Shown here: piece by piece, positions 35,083 through 44,167 of the stretch
Layout of the letters: every line of letters starts with the position of its first letter
Numbering within the stretch: the stretch's first letter is position 1
Origin: Planctomycetota bacterium
Lineage (GTDB): Bacteria; Planctomycetota; Planctomycetia; Pirellulales; Lacipirellulaceae
Direction of reading: 5' to 3'
NCBI GenBank assembly: GCA_029781135.1
Contig: JAKOXH010000006.1
Location: 62,001 to 126,000, forward strand
Length of the DNA: 64,000 nt
The notes under the pieces: model-generated
Seen by the model: the letters and a program-made list of their open reading frames with translations, nothing else
Told to the model about the DNA's origin: nothing
Database searches by the model: none
Position numbers and translations under genes: made by a program

Positions 35083-35113
35083 AAAAAGCCGCTGCCCGAT
35101 GGAGCAGCGGCTT
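35083..35113 (-). terminator. Rho-independent terminator of the tad-side operon
   Basis: AAGCCGCTGC (35086-35095), 8-base loop and GCAGCGGCTT (35104-35113), followed on the minus strand by T residues. It lies 53 bases past the last minus-strand gene of the tad side. Confidence 0.85.
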
Positions 35114-35165
35114 GGTTTGCAGGTTGAAGCGGTATTTGTTAGCTATTCGTTGTAGGCGATTTTGT

Positions 35166-35939
35166 TTACGGCCGGACAAACGTCACTTGGCTGCCGGAGC
35201 GTTCGAGGACCATTTGGCGGCTGTCGAATTCGACCAATTTGCCGAGCAGCACATCCGATTTGCCACCGGTGAGCTTGATCTCGTTGTTCTCGAATTCGAC
35301 CTTGCGGGTAGTCGTCGACGGCTTGCCGTCGGCACCGGGCACGGTCAGCTTGGCCCAGCCATTGTCGTTGAGCAGAAGTTCGACGGTGGACAGTTCGCCT
35401 TCACCATGTCGCGAGACTGCCATCCAGGGGCCGACGAGTCCTTTCAAAGCGTCGGCGATCTTCGAGGACTCGTCCTTGGCTTCCTTGGCGGGCGTCACCG
35501 TATCCAGAACTTTGGCGGCATCGGCTTCGTTCGTCTTGGGCGCTGGCTGGGGTTCGACTTTGGCGACTTGGACCGCTTTCACGTTGGCGGCATCGGCCAC
35601 GGGCGATGTCAGGTGAATTTGGGCTGCTGGAGTTGGGTTCGCCGATAGGACTTTGATGCGGGCTTGGGGAGCGGCTGGCGTCACGGGCTTCAGCGTGCTT
35701 ATCGGTTTCAGGTTCACTGGAGCCGGGGTTACTGGCACGGTTTGGGTCATCGAGGCGGGCACGATGTAACTGCTCGATGAACTTGCCGAGTAGTCAGCAG
35801 GGTACGTTGGATACGTGGGGTAGTTCGGGTAGGAAGGAACCGGGCGACCGCCGCCGCCAGGGCCGCAGGCCAGGGTTGCGGTGCAAAGGGCGAAAAAGGC
35901 TGCGACTGAAGCGACCGTGTTGTAGGACAGGAATGTCAT
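35166..35939 (-). CDS. secreted Pro/Ala-rich protein of unknown function
   Basis: A 257-residue protein with a signal peptide (NTVASVAAFFALCTATLACG, possibly a lipoprotein cysteine at its end). A low-complexity Tyr/Pro/Ser stretch (SYPNYPTYPTYP) and Pro/Ala linkers precede a C-terminal beta-rich domain (residues about 170-257: VGPWMAVSRHGEGELSTVEL ... SDVLLGKLVEFDSRQMVLER). ATG 35939 has AGGAG with a seven-base spacer. It has its own terminator downstream. It may be a pilus-associated envelope protein by position, but nothing in the sequence proves this. Confidence 0.75.
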   Translation of the reverse strand: MTFLSYNTVASVAAFFALCTATLACGPGGGGRPVPSYPNYPTYPTYPADYSASSSSSYIVPASMTQTVPVTPAPVNLKPISTLKPVTPAAPQARIKVLSANPTPAAQIHLTSPVADAANVKAVQVAKVEPQPAPKTNEADAAKVLDTVTPAKEAKDESSKIADALKGLVGPWMAVSRHGEGELSTVELLLNDNGWAKLTVPGADGKPSTTTRKVEFENNEIKLTGGKSDVLLGKLVEFDSRQMVLERSGSQVTFVRP

Positions 35940-36011
35940 GGCAAATCTCCTTCGTATGGCAAAAGCGATTGCTTTTTCTGGGTTTCTGACCGCCGGTGGG
36001 GCGTTCTTCAC

Positions 36012-36247
36012 CCTCTCCTACGAAACGATTTGCCAGTGTTACGGTGTGGGCGAGAAATTCTGGGAATCCAGGACAGTACAGACGACAGCATGTCGTGATT
36101 GCGGCTAGGCATTAGCAGATCGGCAAGCTGGGGGCTCGCGGGCGGCTCGACCCCAGCCACCCAACGCCATGCGTTGTTCGCACTGCTGGACAAGCCAGCA
36201 GTGGCACCCCAAAAATATGGTTGTGACGAAGCACTGGCCACCTCGAA
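36012..36247. other. spacer with CACTGCTGG palindrome
   Basis: There is no gene. The CACTGCTGG...CCAGCAGTG palindrome (36181-36203) and a GGGGGCTCGCGGGCGGCTCGACCC stretch resembling 49065-49095 are present. Confidence 0.6.
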
Positions 36248-37027
36248 TCATTGCAGCTTGCCGAGCTGCGTTTCGACGAAATCGCGGATGATTTCGGCGT
36301 CTTTGCGATCGTCCGGGGGCAGGGAATCGATTTGACGCGAGAGCTGGTCTCGCAATTCAGTGAAGCTGGTTCGCGCTCGTTCCGCGTTGCCACGCACGAC
36401 GGATGATTGTGCGTATTGGAGCTTTTGAACCAACGCACGAATGTTGTCGCTCTTCTTTAGTGACGACTCGACGATCGCCGCGAAGGTCGGCCGATTAGGC
36501 GTTGGGCCGGCGGTGCTTTCGCCACCCTTGGGTAACATCAGCAAGCCAGCCATGCCGAGAACGCACACGCCGATGATCGCCATTTGAATCAGCGACTTTG
36601 ACTTGGCGGCCTTGGCGGCTTCGGGGGTTGCGGCATTCGCGGAACCATCGGCTGCCGACGTCTCATGGCCATAATCGTCAAGACCGTCATGCGGTGCTGC
36701 ATCCGGACGGGGCGAGGGTCGCGGATCGCCGTTGATGGCAAGCGACAGCCGCAGGTCGCCAGGCAGCTCGAGTACGTCGCCACCGTTCCATACGCCTGCG
36801 GCACTGGGCTGCAACATGGTTCGTCCCAAGGTCAGCGGCGCGGAAGTGCGGTTATACGCGCGGTACGATCCGCCGCGAAACTCGAGCGTGACCGCGTGGG
36901 GCGCCACTTCCGCGCTCGGCACACAGATTTCGCATTGCGGGTCGCTGCCCAGGCGCAGCACGGGCCGGTCGATCCAATAACTGGTGCCGGCGGCGATGCC
37001 CGATTCAATGCGGACGCTGGCGGACAT
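36248..37027 (-). CDS. FHA-domain membrane protein
   Basis: A 259-residue protein. Residues about 1-95 form an FHA-like fold (RPVLRLGSDPQCEICVPSAEVAPHAVTLEF), which recognises phosphothreonine in most families. A Pro/Asp linker, one transmembrane helix (about residues 147-163, IQMAIIGVCVLGMAGLLML) and a helical C-terminal domain follow. GGGA eight bases before ATG 37027. It follows tadC by 19 bases in the same operon and may link phospho-signalling to the pilus machine; the companion ATPase also starts with an FHA domain. Confidence 0.8.
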   Translation of the reverse strand: MSASVRIESGIAAGTSYWIDRPVLRLGSDPQCEICVPSAEVAPHAVTLEFRGGSYRAYNRTSAPLTLGRTMLQPSAAGVWNGGDVLELPGDLRLSLAINGDPRPSPRPDAAPHDGLDDYGHETSAADGSANAATPEAAKAAKSKSLIQMAIIGVCVLGMAGLLMLPKGGESTAGPTPNRPTFAAIVESSLKKSDNIRALVQKLQYAQSSVVRGNAERARTSFTELRDQLSRQIDSLPPDDRKDAEIIRDFVETQLGKLQ

Positions 37028-37046
37028 GGATGTTCCCTTTCATATT

Positions 37047-37982
37047 CTAAAAGAACGCCAAAATTGCCGGCAGAATGATGGGGCTAATCACCACCAATAA
37101 GCAGGCGATCATCAGGACCATGCCGGGAAAGACGATGCTGACCTCGGCTTCGGCGGCGGCTTTTTCGCCGCGCTGCGAACGCTTAAGGCGCATCTGCTCG
37201 GCCTGGTCGCGCAAGATCGAGCTGAGCGGCGTACCGAGCTCTTCACCTTTGTTGATGGCGAACACGAGCTCGTCGATATCCGGATCGTGCAGGCGCTCTT
37301 GCAAGGCGACGAGCGCTTCGCTTCGTGGGCGGCCCAGCGAAATTTGCCGCAAGACTTCGGCGAGTTCATCGGTGAGGGGATGGTCGCCGTTTTCTTCAAC
37401 GGCCGTGCGCAGGCATTCCTGGAAGCCGCCGCCCGCTTCCATCGTGAGGGCGATGAGGTCGACGGCAAACGGAAGGCGGATTCGAATACGGCCCAGGCGT
37501 TTCGCGGCCCGATCGCGGACCGACTTCGGCGTCACCATGCCGTAGATCAAAGTCACCGCGATGCCCATGACGACGGCCAGCGTGGGCCAGCCGACGAGCC
37601 AGAGCATGAGGAAGAGCATGCCGCCGGCGAGTAGGCCCTCGATCCATTTCGTGGCGATGAATTCCTCGGGCTTCCAGGGCAATTTCTCACGGCTGGCCAC
37701 TAGGCTTTGACCCAGCTTTTCGAGTGTGACGTTTTTCCCGCGTGCTACGAGCGCGGCGAGTTCATCAACCAGCGGCTCAAACCAGCGATAGGCGAAGCTG
37801 CCGGCGCGAAGTTCGTCGCGACGTTGCCGCTCGAATGGATGGGCGTCACCGAGCAGGGCACGCGGATAGGTGAGGAGGGTAAGAACCTCGTAGCAGGAAT
37901 AGGCGGTCGCTAGCGCAACCAGAGCGCAGGCGATCATCCAGCCGTTGCTTTGGAACCAGGGATTATTGGTTAGTGCTTCCAT
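37047..37982 (-). CDS. tadC: TadC-like type II secretion F-family protein
   Basis: A 311-residue inner-membrane platform protein of the Tad pilus. It has an N-terminal transmembrane helix (ACALVALATAYSCYEVLTL), a second hydrophobic pair near residues 115-150, and the T2SSF domain RLPFAVDLIALTMEAGGGFQ with GEELGTPLSSILRDQAEQMR. A C-terminal hydrophobic pair (FPGMVLMIACLLVVISPIIL) follows. Together with TadB it should anchor the ATPase and drive pilin assembly. A gap of 260 bases containing two repeat families separates it from tadB. Confidence 0.9.
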   Translation of the reverse strand: MEALTNNPWFQSNGWMIACALVALATAYSCYEVLTLLTYPRALLGDAHPFERQRRDELRAGSFAYRWFEPLVDELAALVARGKNVTLEKLGQSLVASREKLPWKPEEFIATKWIEGLLAGGMLFLMLWLVGWPTLAVVMGIAVTLIYGMVTPKSVRDRAAKRLGRIRIRLPFAVDLIALTMEAGGGFQECLRTAVEENGDHPLTDELAEVLRQISLGRPRSEALVALQERLHDPDIDELVFAINKGEELGTPLSSILRDQAEQMRLKRSQRGEKAAAEAEVSIVFPGMVLMIACLLVVISPIILPAILAFF

Positions 37983-38023
37983 GGTTGACTATTGAGTCTT
38001 GCGGTGACAATGAACGGGCAGTG

Positions 38024-38119
38024 CACGCTCCGCTCCGCGTCGCGGCTAAACGGCCCAGCTCCGAGCCAGCGACGAGGTGATGCGGTCCATTCCGTCGCCG
38101 TTGGCTCCGGGTTAAACGA
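38024..38119. repeat. two repeat families side by side between tadB and tadC
   Basis: The GCACGCTCCGCTCCGCGTCG copy (38024-38052) is followed directly by a copy of the GAGCCAACGGCGA-type palindrome (38058-38119). The gap is otherwise empty. Confidence 0.7.
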
Positions 38120-38242
38120 CCGAGGTCGGTGCATTTTTCACATAGTTGACAATCGCCCGGGGGATTAAATGTTTTTTGTAAGTCTCGTGCGAACTGGTTG
38201 CCGCAGCGGCCCGCCACGGCAGGTAAACCGTGGCCGCCGTCG

Positions 38243-39085
38243 CTAAACCTCGATCGCCAATATTTTTTGGCTCCAACGGAAACTGAAATAGGATAGGGCG
38301 ATCACGACGAGCAAGATGATTTGCCCAAGGAGCGAATGCAGCATCATCTTGGTGCCTTCGGGGTTGGTCACGTAGGACAAGAACAAGAAAAACACCGGGA
38401 ACGCCGTGAGGATGTAGACCACCTTGGTGCCGCTGGCGGTATCGACTTCGAGCTTGCGTTCAATGCGTTGTAGTTCTTGCAGGCTGTGGCTGATGCGTTC
38501 GAGGGCGTCGGTGATTCGACCGCCGCGTTCGAGACAGACCAGGATGGCTGCGGAAAACAGTGTGAAGCTTTCGATCTTGAGGCGTTCCTTGGTTGCGCGA
38601 ATGGCTTCAGACAACGGTCGCCCGTGGCGATACTCGTGCACGATGCGGCGGAGTTCCGCGGCCAGTGGTTCCTGAGTTTCGTTGCCGACGGTTTCCAGTC
38701 CTTGGGCGAGCGACAGGCCAGCCCGGCTGGTGTTCGCCAGGGCGATGGTGGCCGTCACCATTTGATCGCGCAGCACCGCGCGGCGACGACGAATCATGAA
38801 CGTGAGGATGATCCGCGGGGCGACGTACACGAGATACACGGCCGCGAGGGCGACCGGCGGCATTTGCAGCACGAACGCGACGATCACGAACGCGGCCACG
38901 AGCGAAATGCCCCAAATTCGCAGGTATTTTGGCAGCTTGCTGCGATCGAGCGAGAGGGAATCGAGCATGGGCGTCACATCGGCCACGTAGCGGGACGTGA
39001 CATCGTCCCACACGCCGCCGGCCGAATTCCACGCCAACAGTACGGCGGCGAAGATCAGCGTCGAACTAATGAGGATCGCGGCCAT
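38243..39085 (-). CDS. tadB: TadB-like type II secretion F-family protein
   Basis: A 280-residue inner-membrane platform protein. N-terminal hydrophobic segments (ILISSTLIFAAVLLAW; ISLVAAFVIVAFVLQMPPVA) precede the T2SSF domain (QMVTATIALANTSRAGLSLA, then GRITDALERISHSLQ), and two transmembrane segments end the protein. It pairs with TadC. The order ATPase-TadB-TadC is the canonical tadABC arrangement. Confidence 0.9.
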   Translation of the reverse strand: MAAILISSTLIFAAVLLAWNSAGGVWDDVTSRYVADVTPMLDSLSLDRSKLPKYLRIWGISLVAAFVIVAFVLQMPPVALAAVYLVYVAPRIILTFMIRRRRAVLRDQMVTATIALANTSRAGLSLAQGLETVGNETQEPLAAELRRIVHEYRHGRPLSEAIRATKERLKIESFTLFSAAILVCLERGGRITDALERISHSLQELQRIERKLEVDTASGTKVVYILTAFPVFFLFLSYVTNPEGTKMMLHSLLGQIILLVVIALSYFSFRWSQKILAIEV

Positions 39086-39258
39086 TATTATCGGTTGGGT
39101 AAATTTCTATTGATGTGTCTCAATGCAACTCGTGTAGTAGCAGTAACTGGCTGCATTGTGGGAGGCCTCTCTGAGGCCGATGGCGTGTTGTATTGGATGC
39201 CGTCATTGGCGTCGGAGACGCCTCCTACAGGTTTGGCTACGGCGCATTCATCAATCGG

Positions 39259-41166
39259 TTAAATAGCTGAGGGTTGATCCGCGTAAAAGGTCTTGAGGTT
39301 GAGCGTGCCGGTGGAAATGAGTTCGTCGATGAATGTGGGCAACCGGCCGGTTGGTTGCAGTTGGGCGGTCGTTGATTCGGGATCGTCGAGCAGGAACAGA
39401 TCGCGCATCTCGAGTTGGCCGGTGGAGGGATTGATGCCGGCCACCTCGGTGATTTGGCTGAGGCAGCGCCGGCCGTCGCGCATCCGCTTGAGCTGGACGA
39501 TTACGTCGACGGCGGAGGCGATTTGATGGCGAATCGAGTCGACTGGCAGATCGGCAGCCATTTGCACCAGCACTTCGAGCCGCAGGGCCACGTCTTTCGA
39601 ATTGTTGGCATGGATGGTGGTGAGCGAGCCGTCGTGGCCCGTGTTCATCGCTTGGAGCATGTCGAGGGCTTCGGGGCCGCGGCACTCGCCGACGACGATG
39701 CGATCGGGCCGCATCCGCAGGGCATTTTTCACCAGGTCGCGGATTGTGTATTCGCCAGCGCCCTCGACATTGGCGGCCTTGGTTTCCAATCGAACCACGT
39801 GCTCTTTGGCAAGCTGCAATTCGGCCGTGTCCTCGACGGTGACGATGCGTTCCTTATCGGGAATAAAGTCGCTTAGGCAGTTGAGCAGCGTGGTCTTGCC
39901 GGTGCCGGTGCCGCCGGAAATGAGAATGTTCTTGCGACTCAGCACGATGGCGCGGAGGAACTCAGCTACCGTGCGGGTTAGCGCGCCTTTGGCAATCAGG
40001 TCGTCGACGATGAGTTTGCGTTCGGGGAATTTGCGGATGGTGAGCGTGGGCCCGCTGACCGCCAGCGGGGCGATGACGGCGTTCACGCGGCTGCCGTCGG
40101 TAAGCCGGGCATCGACCAGCGGTTGCGAGCGGTCGATCCGGCGGCCGAAATTGGCGACGATTCGTTGGATGATGGATTCGATCACGGCGTCGGAAATGAA
40201 CCGCCGGCCCGAGTTTTGGAGCACGCCGCTGCGTTCGATGTAGATGTGCTGCTTATCGACGACCATGATTTCGGAGACGTTCGGCAATCGCAGCAGGTCT
40301 TCAAGGGGACCGTAGCCGAAGACGATGTCTTTGAGTTCTTTCTTAAGATGCCGCAGGGCGAGGTACGACTTGAAGCCTTCGTGCGTGCGGTCGCCGATCG
40401 ATTCCCAGGCCGGCCAGAACTTGCGTTCGACGGCATCCACTCGCTCGCTGAGGTTGCAGTCAGTGCCAGGTAGAATGATCTTCTCGATGTACTGGGCCGT
40501 GGCGTCGACTTCGTTTTCGCGCTCGGGCACCGCTGTCACCAGGCGGCTCCAGTGGCGATCGGTGAAGAGGCCGCGGTCACGGCGCGTTGCTGGTTCGGAA
40601 GTGAGGCTGGCGAGCAAGCGATCGCGCAGGCCGTAGCCGGCAATGTGGGCGACAAGCGGCGTGTTGCCGTTGGCCAAGTCATCGCGACCGCGGACGATGT
40701 TATCGAGCGTGCGTTCGAGCCGCAACAAGTATTCATCGTCGGAGGCCATCGCGGCAGCGCCGTCGCCCGTGAGGTCCATTCGCCGCAGCAATTCGACATG
40801 CACTTCGCGAATGAGCGACGACATGCGATCGTCCAGCAACAGCCGCTGGTGCTCGCGGGTCGTCTCCTCGGCTTTGGGCAGGTCGATCGTGAGCGAGTAG
40901 GGGAAGAGCGAAATCGTTTGGCTACCGCGAATTTCACAGCGTTCGCCGCCAAACAATTGTTTGTCGCCCAGCGTGACGCCATTGATGCCGAGCGCCACCA
41001 ATTCCCAACCGGCATTCCGGCGGTAGAGTACGGCCGCTTCCTCGGCCACGTAGGGGCTATCGAGCACGATCTCGTTGGCGGGCCCGCGACCGATGCGGAT
41101 GCGGTCGCCCTGCACTTCGACGACGTGCCGATCGGTATCGATGATGTTGTTGTACCAAATTTTCAT
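39259..41166 (-). CDS. tadA: FHA-CpaF/TadA pilus ATPase
   Basis: A 635-residue secretion ATPase of the Tad system. An N-terminal FHA domain (about 1-95: RIRIGRGPANEIVLDSPYV) is fused to a CpaF-type ATPase. The ATPase carries an N-terminal helical domain (residues ~130-260), GGTGTGKTTLLNCLSDF (Walker A), MRPDRIVVGECRGPEALDML (Walker B and Asp box region) and GHDGSLTTIHANNSKD (His box). FHA-CpaF fusions exist in some planctomycetes and actinobacteria and suggest control by threonine phosphorylation. A second CpaF lacking FHA is encoded at 49097. No strong ribosome site is visible. Confidence 0.92.
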   Translation of the reverse strand: MKIWYNNIIDTDRHVVEVQGDRIRIGRGPANEIVLDSPYVAEEAAVLYRRNAGWELVALGINGVTLGDKQLFGGERCEIRGSQTISLFPYSLTIDLPKAEETTREHQRLLLDDRMSSLIREVHVELLRRMDLTGDGAAAMASDDEYLLRLERTLDNIVRGRDDLANGNTPLVAHIAGYGLRDRLLASLTSEPATRRDRGLFTDRHWSRLVTAVPERENEVDATAQYIEKIILPGTDCNLSERVDAVERKFWPAWESIGDRTHEGFKSYLALRHLKKELKDIVFGYGPLEDLLRLPNVSEIMVVDKQHIYIERSGVLQNSGRRFISDAVIESIIQRIVANFGRRIDRSQPLVDARLTDGSRVNAVIAPLAVSGPTLTIRKFPERKLIVDDLIAKGALTRTVAEFLRAIVLSRKNILISGGTGTGKTTLLNCLSDFIPDKERIVTVEDTAELQLAKEHVVRLETKAANVEGAGEYTIRDLVKNALRMRPDRIVVGECRGPEALDMLQAMNTGHDGSLTTIHANNSKDVALRLEVLVQMAADLPVDSIRHQIASAVDVIVQLKRMRDGRRCLSQITEVAGINPSTGQLEMRDLFLLDDPESTTAQLQPTGRLPTFIDELISTGTLNLKTFYADQPSAI

Positions 41167-41208
41167 GGCTGCAAATCGACTGCCGGATTGGTCAACGAAC
41201 TACGTTGG

Positions 41209-41895
41209 CTACAACGAACCGTGAGCGGGAACGACGAAGCGAATGACATCGCCGGCCAACAACACGCGCGGCACGTTGGTGATGCCCTCCAGTGAAATGG
41301 TTTGATAGACGACATCCTTGGTGTCCGCGGCGGCGGCCGCTTTTTGGTCTTCCTTCGGAATCACTTGGATCGCGACGATGCGTGCGCGATGCTCGTCGCG
41401 GTTGCTGCGGGTCGGATCAACGGTTTCCAACAGTTTTCGCGTGCGCTCATCGAACTTGGCGCTGACTTCGATCGTGATGTTGTTGCCGGTGGTATCGAGC
41501 TGTGAATCTTCTACCTTTGTTTTGCTTTCCGTAAAACGTGAGCCGACGCTGATGAGTTTGAATGGCCCCAGCACTTCGAACTCGGCGAGTTGCTGCGGAG
41601 CTTGAATATCGCGTTGGAAGAAGATGTCGCCTTTAACGTAAGCGCGCGCTGCTTTACGTCCCAATAGGGTCGCCGTATTTTCAAACGGAATGAGCGCTTC
41701 GCGAAGCTTCTCCATATTCCCTGGCACGGGGATGGGGGCCAGCATGGCGCTGGTGATTTCCTGCCCGGCCGGAATATCGACGCCCGCGGCCACGAACGTG
41801 GGTGGCCGCTTTTCGGCACTTAGCCAAATCGCATTTAGCGCGGCGGCGGCCAATGCCAACCCGACCGCCAAAGAGAGCTTTGCGATGTTACTCAT
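41209..41895 (-). CDS. cpaB: CpaB/RcpC-like pilus assembly protein
   Basis: A 228-residue protein with an N-terminal membrane anchor (LSLAVGLALAAAALNAIWL) and a SAF domain (VAAGVDIPAGQEITSAMLAP, ARAYVKGDIFFQRDI). A periplasmic region follows. CpaB/RcpC proteins act in the periplasm with the secretin; no secretin is visible nearby. AAGGA nine bases upstream supports the start. It is shorter than many CpaB proteins. Confidence 0.82.
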   Translation of the reverse strand: MSNIAKLSLAVGLALAAAALNAIWLSAEKRPPTFVAAGVDIPAGQEITSAMLAPIPVPGNMEKLREALIPFENTATLLGRKAARAYVKGDIFFQRDIQAPQQLAEFEVLGPFKLISVGSRFTESKTKVEDSQLDTTGNNITIEVSAKFDERTRKLLETVDPTRSNRDEHRARIVAIQVIPKEDQKAAAAADTKDVVYQTISLEGITNVPRVLLAGDVIRFVVPAHGSL

Positions 41896-41935
41896 AATTG
41901 AAAATCCTTACGGATAACTCAACGATATCTTCTGC

Positions 41936-42165
41936 GTGTGTACGCCAAAGGCGTTTCACAACATAGCCCAGCGTCGACGCGTAGCGGCGCACGCTGGGTC
42001 ACGCCATCCGCCCGAGTTCGTTTACGCTGAAAGCGTTATACATACGACACAACCTACGTGTAACGCCTTCGGCGTAAACGTATTCAGGTACCTCGTGACC
42101 CAGGGTAGTCCGCCATGGCGGACTACCCTGGGCTGTGGTGTTCAACACCTTCGGTGTTTCATTAT
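41936..42165. repeat. multi-hairpin element, copy 1
   Basis: A roughly 230-base element made of successive palindromes: AGCGTCGACGCG...GCACGCTGGG, TTTACGCTGAAAGCGTTA, TAACGCCTTCGGCGTAAA, CCCAGGGTAGTCCGCC...GGCGGACTACCCTGGG, and AACACCTTCGGTGTTT. A second copy lies at 44310-44522. It sits between cpaB and the next minus-strand gene. Confidence 0.85.
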
Positions 42166-42226
42166 GACGATCGCGTCGTTTCGGGGAGCGACGTTCATTT
42201 TGAGTCATGCCTTCGATCGTCTTTCT

Positions 42227-43135
42227 TCAACGTTGTGCTTTCAGCTCATCCTCGGTGGGGCTGCGTACCAACATGATAGTCTCGAGCGACGCACTCGTGT
42301 CAGCGGACCAGGCGTAAATCACTTCATTTCCGCGGCGGCAGAGATAGCTGAAGGAGTTGCCGACAGCGAGGCCACTGGGCCGCACTTCCCAGCCGGCATG
42401 TTGCCAAGTACCCACGAGCGATTCGGCTGTGCTTTTAAGAGCCACTAGTTCCAGTAATAGCTGGCCATCGCGGGAGAAGCGTCCGCCACGGCGTACGGCA
42501 TCGGTCGGTAATGGCAGCAGATGCTCTGCCGCTGTGCCTGTGCGGCTCGAAATGTCCGTCGGGATCAGCTCGAACGACTGCCACTGGCGTTCGTCGAGCG
42601 CGTAGCCGCCAGCAAACGAAACGACTCGTGGTTGCTGTTCGACCACGCGCACCACCATTTGGCATTTGAGATTCGTATTGCTGAGCTGGTAGACCTGGCA
42701 GCCGTTGCGTTCGACGGGTTGCAAATGCGTTGAATGGATGAGTTCCAGCAAGTCTTGGTTGAGGGGGGGCAGATTGACATCATCTTTGATGGGGGCGGAT
42801 GCCAAGCGATTGATGAGGGCTTCGATTTCCTCGCGATTCGCTACTGCGGACTTCAAATTCCAATCCAAGTCGCCGAAGACCCACGGTCCATCGAGCGGCA
42901 TAACTCCAGCTAATGGCAACATTTCTGATGCCGGGGAGGAAGTAGGCGTCGTTGTTGCCCGGGCCGCTTGTCGCCATTCGGCAAACAGGCGGACATAACC
43001 GTAAGCCACGTAGAAGAAGGCAATGGTCGTAACTAAGATCAGGGCGGTGCGAAACCAACCGGCGGCGCGCGCTGCCCAAGCAGTGGTGGTCGATGCGAGG
43101 CGATTGGTTCGAGTTGGAGTTGGTGGCGGTTCCAT
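42227..43135 (-). CDS. tad-locus membrane protein of unknown function
   Basis: A 302-residue protein with one transmembrane helix (about residues 28-48, WFRTALILVTTIAFFYVAYGY) and a large, probably periplasmic, domain without recognised motifs (FGDLDWNLKSAVANREEIEALI, SFAGGYALDERQWQSFELIP). It lies within the tad gene run and is bordered by the multi-hairpin element and by a GTCAGGCT palindrome. Position suggests a pilus accessory role; no family is recognised. Confidence 0.7.
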   Translation of the reverse strand: MEPPPTPTRTNRLASTTTAWAARAAGWFRTALILVTTIAFFYVAYGYVRLFAEWRQAARATTTPTSSPASEMLPLAGVMPLDGPWVFGDLDWNLKSAVANREEIEALINRLASAPIKDDVNLPPLNQDLLELIHSTHLQPVERNGCQVYQLSNTNLKCQMVVRVVEQQPRVVSFAGGYALDERQWQSFELIPTDISSRTGTAAEHLLPLPTDAVRRGGRFSRDGQLLLELVALKSTAESLVGTWQHAGWEVRPSGLAVGNSFSYLCRRGNEVIYAWSADTSASLETIMLVRSPTEDELKAQR

Positions 43136-43206
43136 CAAACTGTGGGAAGGCGTGAAATGGTTGAGGCTTTCCGGCGTATGTTTCGATCTGATTTCGAGCA
43201 GGTAGT

Positions 43207-43232
43207 GTCAGGCTAAAGCCTGACCTACTTAG
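43207..43232. repeat. GTCAGGCT palindrome providing a stop codon
   Basis: GTCAGGCTAAAGCCTGAC followed by CTACTTAG; TTA 43229-43231 is the TAA stop of the TadE-like gene on the minus strand, just as in treZ. Confidence 0.75.
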
Positions 43233-44167
43233 TCCAAGGCTCTTAGCTCGGCTTGGGCATCGCGGATTTCGGATTCGATCCGTTTGCGTTTGCCTTGATA
43301 GAATTCCAACAAACGCTTATCGCGGTCGAGTTCTTCTTTTTGCTTCTTGGCAGCTTCCTCATCTTTTGGGATAGGCTGTTTTTCCTTGAGCGGGATCGTG
43401 GCGTTCAGGCGATTGATTTCGTCAATCGTTTGATCGAGTTCGCCGCCGGAGACAGTCACCACCACTTGGTCATTAATTGGGTTTACCGCGCCGCCAAGCT
43501 TTTGGAGTCGTTCTTGATATTTGCGTTTTTCAGCTTCGCGGTCGCGTTCGTTTTGCTGCTTCGCTTCGTCGGCCTTGCTCGAACCGCCGCCGCCGGAACT
43601 CGATCCCGACGCCGAGTTATTGTCGTCGATTTCCGTCATCCGTTTGGCGTTTTCCGCGAGAATGTTGGCACCGACATCCTTCAGGCGACCCAGTGGATCG
43701 TTGAGCATCGTGAGCCAGGTTTGCAGGTTGCCGCCCTTGCCGCTCGCGGCAGCGGTGGCCAAGAGCTTCCATTCGGGCGGTTTATCGAAGGGCATTGCCC
43801 GATGGTCCCACGAGCCGGCGAGAATCGTGTGCCCAGCCTCGGGGCCAGGAAGGCGGCTGAACATGGGACTCACATCGACCTTTTTGCTGGCTCGGACCGA
43901 GACGTAATCGGCCTCCGTCGAATAAAACGGGTTCTTTGCCGCGGAAATGCCGCTGGGGAACATGAGTGGCCGCTTGGCCTTGTCGTCGAACCGTTGCTTC
44001 CAGGTGTTGTTGCGGGCCGTGACCAACACCTCGGCTTGGCCAATCACCGAATAGCCGAGCCACGTGATGGCCACCATCAGCAGCAACAGCACCGGCAGCG
44101 CCATCACGAATTCAAGGGTCGCGATGCCGCGGCTAGTGCGTCCGATTTTGTGGGGCTGCGGTTGCAT
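43229..44167 (-). CDS. TadE-like pseudopilin with coiled-coil tail
   Basis: A 312-residue protein. The N-terminus has the TadE pattern: GIATLEFVMALPVLLLLMVA, with the glutamate of prepilin-like helices. A soluble region follows, and the C-terminal half is strongly charged and coiled-coil-like (KQQNERDREAEKRKYQERL; EAAKKQKEELDRDKRLLEF). Tad pseudopilins are processed by the prepilin peptidase and help pilus assembly at the envelope. Its stop codon is contributed by a palindromic repeat. Confidence 0.78.
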   Translation of the reverse strand: MQPQPHKIGRTSRGIATLEFVMALPVLLLLMVAITWLGYSVIGQAEVLVTARNNTWKQRFDDKAKRPLMFPSGISAAKNPFYSTEADYVSVRASKKVDVSPMFSRLPGPEAGHTILAGSWDHRAMPFDKPPEWKLLATAAASGKGGNLQTWLTMLNDPLGRLKDVGANILAENAKRMTEIDDNNSASGSSSGGGGSSKADEAKQQNERDREAEKRKYQERLQKLGGAVNPINDQVVVTVSGGELDQTIDEINRLNATIPLKEKQPIPKDEEAAKKQKEELDRDKRLLEFYQGKRKRIESEIRDAQAELRALD

